9,697 nt of DNA, from positions 1 through 9,697 of the forward strand of contig CANRHY010000028.1 of assembly GCA_947630515.1 (NCBI GenBank), read 5' to 3'. Below, piece after piece: positions 4,916 through 9,697 of the stretch. Position numbers and translations under genes: made by a program. How positions within the stretch are numbered: position 1 is the first letter of the stretch; the number at the start of each line of letters is the position of its first letter. The DNA comes from an uncultured Bacilli bacterium (GTDB lineage: Bacteria > Bacillota_I > Bacilli_A > RF39 > UBA660). The notes below the pieces were generated by a model. It saw nothing but the letters and a program-made list of their open reading frames with translations, had not been told where the DNA came from and made no database searches.

Positions 4916-6767
4916 TAGGATACTCCTTTTTTAGGTAAACTAGAAGCATTGTTATATCACTTGGATTTACTCCACTTATTCTTGTTGCTTGTCCAATTGT
5001 TAAAGGTCTTACTAAACTTAATTTTTGTCTTGCTTCTGTTGCTAGGTTTCTTACATTATCATAATTTATATCTTTTGGTATTTGTTTTTTTTCTAAGTTT
5101 AGCATTTTTTCTACTTCTTTATTTGTTTTATCTATGTATCCTTTATATTTTATGTTTATTTCTACTTGTTCACTAGCATGTTTATCAAATGTTTCGTTTA
5201 GTAAATGTTCTATATCTTTCATAGTTATTTCAGGTCTTTTTAGTAATTCATAAGCTACTGTTTTTCCTAGTAGTTTAGAAGAATTTATACTTTCAAGATA
5301 TTTATTGTTTTCTTCTGTTAGAGGTATTTTTACTTCTTTTAAGTGTTCTTCTAATTCTTTTACTCTTTGTTGTTTTTGTTTAAATATATTATATTTTTCA
5401 TCATTAATTAGCCCAACTTTTCTTCCTATTTCAGTTAGTCTTATGTCTGCATTATCATGTCTTAACAGTAATCTAAATTCTGCACGAGAAGTAAGTAATC
5501 TATATGGCTCGGTTATTCCTTTATTTATTAGGTCGTCTACTAATACACCAATATATGCTTCGTTTCTTTTTAGAATTAATGGCTCTTTTCCTTCTAAACT
5601 AAGAGAAGCATTTATTCCTGCGATTAAGCCTTGGGCAGCAGCTTCTTCATAACCACTTGTTCCATTTATTTGTCCTGCAGTATATAAACCTTCTATTTTT
5701 TTTGTTTCAAGTGACATTTTTAATTCTGTTGAATCTATTGCATCATATTCTATTGCATATCCATATTTTGTTATTTTTGCATTATGTAATCCGTCCATTG
5801 AGTGAATTAGTTCTTCTTGTAATTCTTCTGGCATGGTTGTAGAAAAACCTCCTACATACATTTCTTCTCCGTTAAGTCTTTCAGGCTCTAAGAAAATTTG
5901 GTGTCTTTCTTTATCTTTAAATTTTACAATTTTATCTTCTATAGATGGACAGTATCTTGGGCCAATTCCTACTATTAAACCACTATAAAGAGCACATTTA
6001 TCTAGGTTATCTAGTATTAGTTTATGTGTTTTTGCATTTGTGTAAGTTAGGTAACATGGAAGTTGATCTTCTATTTTATAGATAGGATCATAGAAATTAC
6101 TAAAGCTTAATAGTGTGTCATCTCCTTTTTCTTCGCTACACTCATTATAGTCAATAGTGCTTTTTAATACTCTTGGAGGTGTACCTGTTTTTAGTCTTCT
6201 TATTCTAAGTCCGTTTTTTTGTAAGCTTTCACTTAGATATAGAGATGGTTTTTCTCCATGAGGACCACCTTTGTGTTTAGAGTGACCTCTTAATATGTCT
6301 GCATTTAAGTATGTTCCTGTTGTTATTATTACTTTTTTTGCTAGTATTTTTTCATTTTCTTCTGTTATTATACCTTTTATTTCATTATTTTCTGTTATTA
6401 TTTCTTTTACTAAGGCTTCTTTTAAGTCTAAATTTTTTGTGTTTTTTAGTGTGTTTAGCATATTTTGTGGATATGTTGTTTTGTCTGCTTGGCATCTTAA
6501 GCTTCTTACACCTGGGCCTTTTTTACTATTAAGCATTTTTATTTGTAAGTGAGATATGTCTGCATTATATCCCATTTCTCCACCTAGTGCATCTATTTCT
6601 CTTACAACTATTCCTTTAGCACTTCCACCAATAGATGGGTTACAAGGCATATCTGCGATATTGTTAAAGTTTCCAGTTATAAGTAATGTTTTGTGTCCTA
6701 TACGGGCACATGCTAAAGAAGCTTCACACCCTGCGTGACCTCCACCTATTACTATTACTTCGTACAT
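4908..6767 (-). CDS. mnmG: tRNA uridine-34 5-carboxymethylaminomethyl modification enzyme MnmG (GidA)
   Basis: MnmG is the FAD-binding partner of MnmE; together they build the carboxymethylaminomethyl (or aminomethyl) group on wobble U34 of tRNAs reading two-codon sets. Visible landmarks (residues from the ATG at 6767): the dinucleotide-binding GGGHAGCEA (8-16), PCNPSIGGSAKG (41-52) with Cys42, and RLKTGTPPR (191-199). GPRYCPSIEDK (269-279) has Cys273; both cysteines match catalytic ones in E. coli MnmG. QINGTSGYEEAAAQG (366-380) binds FAD. The helical C-terminus holds EQVEINIKYKGYI and GQATRISGV (592-600), which contacts tRNA and MnmE. Its 619 residues are full length. An in-frame GTG at 6774-6776 is part of the ribosome-binding site and is not the start. 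Thirteen nt separate it from mnmE, and it overlaps rsmG by 8 nt. Confidence 0.98.
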   Translation of the reverse strand: MYEVIVIGGGHAGCEASLACARIGHKTLLITGNFNNIADMPCNPSIGGSAKGIVVREIDALGGEMGYNADISHLQIKMLNSKKGPGVRSLRCQADKTTYPQNMLNTLKNTKNLDLKEALVKEIITENNEIKGIITEENEKILAKKVIITTGTYLNADILRGHSKHKGGPHGEKPSLYLSESLQKNGLRIRRLKTGTPPRVLKSTIDYNECSEEKGDDTLLSFSNFYDPIYKIEDQLPCYLTYTNAKTHKLILDNLDKCALYSGLIVGIGPRYCPSIEDKIVKFKDKERHQIFLEPERLNGEEMYVGGFSTTMPEELQEELIHSMDGLHNAKITKYGYAIEYDAIDSTELKMSLETKKIEGLYTAGQINGTSGYEEAAAQGLIAGINASLSLEGKEPLILKRNEAYIGVLVDDLINKGITEPYRLLTSRAEFRLLLRHDNADIRLTEIGRKVGLINDEKYNIFKQKQQRVKELEEHLKEVKIPLTEENNKYLESINSSKLLGKTVAYELLKRPEITMKDIEHLLNETFDKHASEQVEINIKYKGYIDKTNKEVEKMLNLEKKQIPKDINYDNVRNLATEARQKLSLVRPLTIGQATRISGVNPSDITMLLVYLKKEYPNE

Positions 6768-6772
6768 TGTTA

Positions 6773-6780
6773 CCACCTCT
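6773..6780 (-). promoter_or_regulatory. Ribosome-binding site of mnmG that decides its start
   Basis: AGAGGTGG ends 5 nt before ATG at 6767-6765. It contains the GTG triplet that would otherwise be read as an upstream start, so MYEVIVIGGG is the true N-terminus, as in other MnmG proteins. Confidence 0.85.
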
Positions 6781-8136
6781 TTATTTTCCTAAACAGAATT
6801 TACTAAATATCTCATCTAATAGTCCATCTTTATAAGTATCTCCAATTAATTCTCCTAGTAAATTCCATAAGTTTTGTAAATCTATTTGTATTAAATCTAT
6901 TTCTGTATCATTATTATTAGCTACTTCTATATCATTAATTATTTTTACACAATTTTTTATTATAGATATTTGTCTACTATTAGATAGATATGTATAGTCT
7001 TGTGTTTCTAATTCTTTTAAATTAAACATTTCACTAATTTTATCTAATATTTTATCTATATTTTTATTTTCTTTTACTGATACTTTTATTATTTCTTTAT
7101 TTTTAAATTCTTCATTATTTATTTGTTCAGTTAAGTCTGATTTGTTTAGTATTATTATTGTTTTTTTGTTTTTTGTTTTTTCTAATAATTCTTTATCTTC
7201 TTCTGTAAGTGGTTTAGATATATCAAATAATGCTAGTATTAAATCTACTTCTTCTAGTATTTTTTTACTTTTTTCTACACCAATTTGCTCGACTATGTTA
7301 TCTGTTTCTCTAAGACCTGCTGTGTCTATTAGGTTTAGTGTAATTCCATTAAGTAAGAATTTTCCTTCTACTATGTCTCTTGTAGTTCCTTCTATGTCTG
7401 TTACTATTGCTTTATCTTCTTTTATTAAAGCATTTAGTAAACTGCTTTTTCCTACATTAGGTTTTCCTAGTATTCCTACAGTTATTCCATCACGTATTAT
7501 TTTTCCTGTTTCACTTTCTTTTAGTATTTTTGTTAGTTCTTCTTTTATTTCTTTTATGTTTTTTGTAAGTAATTCTTTTGTATATATTATTACATCGTCA
7601 TATTCAGGATAGTCTATGTTTACTTCAATGTTAGCAATAATATTTAATAGTTTTTCACGTAGAGAAGTTATCATTTGTGATAATTCCTTGGTAACACCTT
7701 TCATACTCATTTTTCTTTCCATTTCTGTTTCAGCATTGATTAAGTCTCCAATTGATTCAGCTTCAAGTAAGTCTTTTTTTCCATTTAGAAATGCTCTTTT
7801 TAGAAATTCACCAGGTTCTGCTAAGCGACAACCATTATTTAGAAGTAGTTCTAGTATTTTATTTGTAGAAGCTACACCACCATGGCTATTTATTTCTACT
7901 ATGTCTTCGCCTGTGTATGATTTTGGAGAAAGAAATACTGATACTAAGACCTCATCTATTTTTTCATTTTTGTCCATAATAAAACCATAGTGAATAGTGT
8001 GTGTTTTTGCTTTAGTTAAGTCAACCCCTTTAAAGAGATTGTCAACTATTTTTATAGCCTCACTTCCACTTACTCTTATTATATTTATTGCGCTTCTACC
8101 TACAGAAGTCGCGATTGCTGCGATTGTATCACTCAT
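6781..8136 (-). CDS. mnmE: tRNA uridine-34 modification GTPase MnmE (TrmE/ThdF)
   Basis: MnmE is the GTPase that works with MnmG on wobble U34 of tRNA, using a folate-derived one-carbon unit. The N-terminal domain starts MSDTIAAIATSVGRSAINII and includes SYTGEDIVEINSHGG (73-87), typical of the tetrahydrofolate-binding part. The inserted G domain has GKPNVGKSS (224-232), EGTTRD (249-254), DTAGLRE (271-277) and NKSD (331-334). The C-terminus FCLGK (447-451) carries the invariant cysteine. From the ATG at 8136 it is 451 aa, normal for the family. An in-frame ATG at 8166 would add MSRRLLDRII, but those ten codons read domain VI of the adjacent group II intron and across its splice site, so I reject it. 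No Shine-Dalgarno lies within 20 nt before the true ATG as the DNA stands. It must come from the 5' exon after splicing. Confidence 0.97.
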   Translation of the reverse strand: MSDTIAAIATSVGRSAINIIRVSGSEAIKIVDNLFKGVDLTKAKTHTIHYGFIMDKNEKIDEVLVSVFLSPKSYTGEDIVEINSHGGVASTNKILELLLNNGCRLAEPGEFLKRAFLNGKKDLLEAESIGDLINAETEMERKMSMKGVTKELSQMITSLREKLLNIIANIEVNIDYPEYDDVIIYTKELLTKNIKEIKEELTKILKESETGKIIRDGITVGILGKPNVGKSSLLNALIKEDKAIVTDIEGTTRDIVEGKFLLNGITLNLIDTAGLRETDNIVEQIGVEKSKKILEEVDLILALFDISKPLTEEDKELLEKTKNKKTIIILNKSDLTEQINNEEFKNKEIIKVSVKENKNIDKILDKISEMFNLKELETQDYTYLSNSRQISIIKNCVKIINDIEVANNNDTEIDLIQIDLQNLWNLLGELIGDTYKDGLLDEIFSKFCLGK

Positions 8137-8145
8137 AATAATTCT

Positions 8146-8220
8146 GTCGAGTAGACGCCTCGACATACCTCTCTTTCTATCATTAATTTATTTCTGTGAG
8201 AAGTTTGTCCAACGCCCCTC
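8146..8220 (-). other. Group II intron domain VI with branch-point adenine
   Basis: On the minus strand GAGGGGCG (8220-8213) pairs with CGTCTACTC (8157-8149), leaving one unpaired adenine at 8152. The helix has eight pairs, two of them G-U. The adenine is position -7 from the proposed last intron base (8146), the usual place for the nucleophile that starts splicing. The distal part of the domain (about 8158-8212) contains AGAGAGG and an ATG that could be mistaken for an mnmE start. Confidence 0.75.
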
Positions 8221-8223
8221 ACG

Positions 8224-8256
8224 GAACCGTACGTGCAGATTTCCCGCATACGGCTC
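8224..8256 (-). ncRNA. Group II intron domain V (catalytic hairpin)
   Basis: A 33-nt hairpin. The basal stem GAGCCGTA pairs with TACGGTTC and holds the AGC catalytic triad and the G-U pair expected there. A two-base CG bulge follows, then a distal stem TGCGG / CTGCA with a GAAA-containing loop. This is the most conserved part of group II introns and binds the catalytic metal ions. It begins 15 nt after the stop codon of the reverse transcriptase gene, the normal layout. Confidence 0.93.
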
Positions 8257-8271
8257 TTCATATAACCTTTA

Positions 8272-9531
8272 TTACCATACATTTGCATATATTCTCGGTC
8301 TTGGTATTTCTAAGTAGTTCCATATACGTAAGAAATCGGGAAACTTTATCTTATTCTTTTGTCCTCTTTTTCTTAACGTATAATACCACGTATATTTTAT
8401 ATACTTATAAAACTTGAGTAGACTGGAAAAGTTTCCACTCACTCCATAATAGGCATAATGCCCTATTATTTTCTTTCTCAATGTCCTTCCTACCATTACT
8501 ATTGGCTCATGCATTCTGTCATGTAGCCATTTCTTGATTACTTCAAACTTTTGCTTCAGTTTCTTCTTATTGGTTTTAATATTTGGTCTATATTTTCCAG
8601 TTATTGTTTTACCATTTGTAAATGTGAAACCTAGAAAATCGAAACTTTCACTTGTTCCCTTAAATCTTCCAAATGGTAATATTCTTGTTTTGTCCTCTGC
8701 TAATTCTAGTTTGAATTTTCTCATTCTTTCTATTAGCATTTTGTAAAATTTCTTTGCTGTTTCTTCATATTGAAACATTACTATAAAGTCATCTGCATAC
8801 CTTATTAGATATGCTTCTCCTTTTAGTTCTTTCTTTATTGTCCTAAACCAGTTGTCTAATACATAATGTAAATATACATTTGCAAGTATTGGCGATATTA
8901 AACCACCTTGTGGAGTTCCTTTATCACTTTCATAGTATTTATAATCTTCTAGTACTCCTGACTTTAGAAATCTCTTTATGTATCTTAGAAAATTCTTATC
9001 TTCGATTTCATGTTCTAGAAACATTATTAGTATATCATGATTTATGTTATCGAAGAAACCTTTTATGTCTGCTTCTAATATGTAATTTACTTTCTTTGTC
9101 ATAAGTAACCAGTTTATTTGACTTATTGCCTTATGACAACTTCTTTTAGGTCTAAATCCATATGAGAAGTCACAAAATATATTTTCATATATTTCGTTTA
9201 ACACGTCTGCCATTGCTCCTTGTACTAACTTATCTTCATAGCAAGGTATACCAAGTCCTCTTAGTTTACCATTTGCTTTTGGTATGTAAGTCTTCCTTAC
9301 AGGCTTTGGTCTATAAGAAAATTTCTTCATTCTTTCTATTAGACTTGATACATTTTCTTCAAGATTTTCTTCATACTTTTCTTTTGTCACCCCATCTATT
9401 CCACTTGCTTTTCCGTTTTGTTGTTTCTCATGTTGTTTCATAAGCGTTTCTTTGTTCACATAATGTATTAATGTTTGAAGTTTATACCCATGTTCTAATT
9501 GGTATTTTATATCTTTTCGTTTTGTTTCCAT
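8272..9531 (-). CDS. Group II intron reverse transcriptase/maturase (LtrA-like), 419 aa, no HNH domain
   Basis: This intron-encoded protein helps its own intron fold and splice, and copies the intron RNA into DNA at new sites. Reverse-transcriptase blocks appear in order: KASGIDGVT (41-49), YIPKANGKLRGLGIP (82-96), DFSYGFRP (121-128), ADIKGFFDNI (154-163, with catalytic Asp155), GTPQGGLISP (205-214), RYADDFIVMF (244-253, catalytic YADD) and FDFLGFTF (297-304). The maturase (X) domain follows, with IIGHYAYYGVSGN (355-367) and a basic C-terminus ending IPRPRIYANVW. There is no HNH endonuclease, so it would rely on nicks or replication forks for priming. Start: AGAGGAGGAGG lies 5 nt before ATG at 9531. 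An in-frame ATG 27 nt earlier lies before this site and is less likely. No frameshift or missing catalytic residue is seen. Confidence 0.95.
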   Translation of the reverse strand: METKRKDIKYQLEHGYKLQTLIHYVNKETLMKQHEKQQNGKASGIDGVTKEKYEENLEENVSSLIERMKKFSYRPKPVRKTYIPKANGKLRGLGIPCYEDKLVQGAMADVLNEIYENIFCDFSYGFRPKRSCHKAISQINWLLMTKKVNYILEADIKGFFDNINHDILIMFLEHEIEDKNFLRYIKRFLKSGVLEDYKYYESDKGTPQGGLISPILANVYLHYVLDNWFRTIKKELKGEAYLIRYADDFIVMFQYEETAKKFYKMLIERMRKFKLELAEDKTRILPFGRFKGTSESFDFLGFTFTNGKTITGKYRPNIKTNKKKLKQKFEVIKKWLHDRMHEPIVMVGRTLRKKIIGHYAYYGVSGNFSSLLKFYKYIKYTWYYTLRKRGQKNKIKFPDFLRIWNYLEIPRPRIYANVW

Positions 9532-9536
9532 GTTTA

Positions 9537-9547
9537 CCTCCTCCTCT
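9537..9547 (-). promoter_or_regulatory. Strong ribosome-binding site of the intron reverse transcriptase
   Basis: AGAGGAGGAGG stands 5 nt before the ATG at 9531 and fixes METKRKD as the protein start rather than the in-frame ATG at 9558. Confidence 0.85.
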
Positions 9548-9697
9548 AGTGATTTCATGTGTCCCTAAAGAAACGATTATATGCAAGTCCCTTCGCTCCA
9601 GAGTCATTACTTCCTTCTTTGCTACTATGAACTTGTCCGACCACTTATAGGTCATTTGTCTAACTTAGTTTACAAAACCTTGCTTCGACATACTCTT

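Larger units (their letters stand above)
8146..9697 (-). mobile_element. Group II intron, 3' portion (5' end beyond the window)
   Basis: The element runs on the minus strand in the sense direction of mnmE. Within the window it contains the reverse transcriptase/maturase gene, then a canonical domain V (8224-8256), and a domain VI whose bulged adenine lies 7 nt before the proposed 3' end ...CTACTCGAC at 8146. An AC ending is normal for group II introns. Upstream of the reading frame (9559-9697) lies about 140 nt of non-coding intron RNA, presumably domains II-IV. The 5' GUGYG end and the EBS loops are not in the window. The catalytic motif, maturase region, domain V and branch point are all intact, so the intron looks recently active rather than decayed. 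Confidence 0.92.

Noticed and set aside
6768..6776. GTG start for mnmG at 6776
   Set aside because: This GTG is inside the AGAGGTGG ribosome-binding site, and the ATG at 6767 gives the usual MnmG N-terminus.
4949..7990. Plus-strand open frames opposite mnmE and mnmG (and similar ones opposite the intron protein and surface gene)
   Set aside because: Their translations are leucine/serine/phenylalanine-rich shadows of conserved minus-strand genes and have no ribosome-binding sites.
8272..9531. Reverse transcriptase of a diversity-generating retroelement acting on the 563-aa surface protein
   Set aside because: The protein has the full group II intron maturase layout, and domains V and VI follow it. 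No template/variable repeat pair is seen, and the surface gene is more than 5 kb away.

Overview
This is a very AT-rich window with short intergenic gaps. Shine-Dalgarno motifs are strong, and every complete gene stops with TAA or TAG. The mnmE-mnmG-rsmG order, small XRE regulators and surface proteins of a type I associate with gut Bacilli or uncultured Mollicutes-like Firmicutes suggest a low-GC Firmicute, possibly from the RF39 or Erysipelotrichia neighbourhood. That placement is inference, and the standard genetic code fits throughout.

Layout. (1) Positions 1-2957, minus strand: an exported-protein block. It is transcribed from high to low coordinates and holds a 563-aa membrane-anchored surface protein, a 165-aa secreted beta-rich protein, a 136-aa signal-peptide protein, and the start of a multi-spanning membrane protein cut by the window edge. 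Two clear terminators separate the first three genes. (2) Positions 2958-3094: a divergent control region with two copies of a palindrome whose centres are 42 bp apart. The perfect copy carries the TTGACA -35 box of a promoter for the surface gene. (3) Positions 3095-3936, plus strand: three small XRE-type HTH regulators. The last two are paralogues with near-identical recognition helices. (4) Positions 3937-4213: a gap between convergent genes with six copies of a 9-bp GTGGTSCAC-like motif, origin unknown. (5) Positions 4193-8136, minus strand: mnmE, mnmG and rsmG, a tightly packed tRNA/rRNA modification operon. (6) Positions 8146-9697, minus strand: the 3' part of a group II intron, with its reverse transcriptase/maturase and domains V and VI. 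Its 5' part lies beyond the window.

How the parts work together. MnmE and MnmG form the complex that modifies the wobble uridine (U34) of certain tRNAs, and RsmG methylates 16S rRNA. All three are encoded in overlapping or nearly touching frames. The intron lies in the sense direction and ends only 9 nt before the true mnmE ATG. It therefore seems to sit between the mnmE ribosome-binding site and its start codon, which would make mnmE translation depend on splicing. The XRE proteins and the palindromes next to them probably control the surface-protein block, but this is inferred from position.

Most worth a second look: the intron's position at mnmE, the six-copy GTGG repeat array, and the two-operator divergent promoter.
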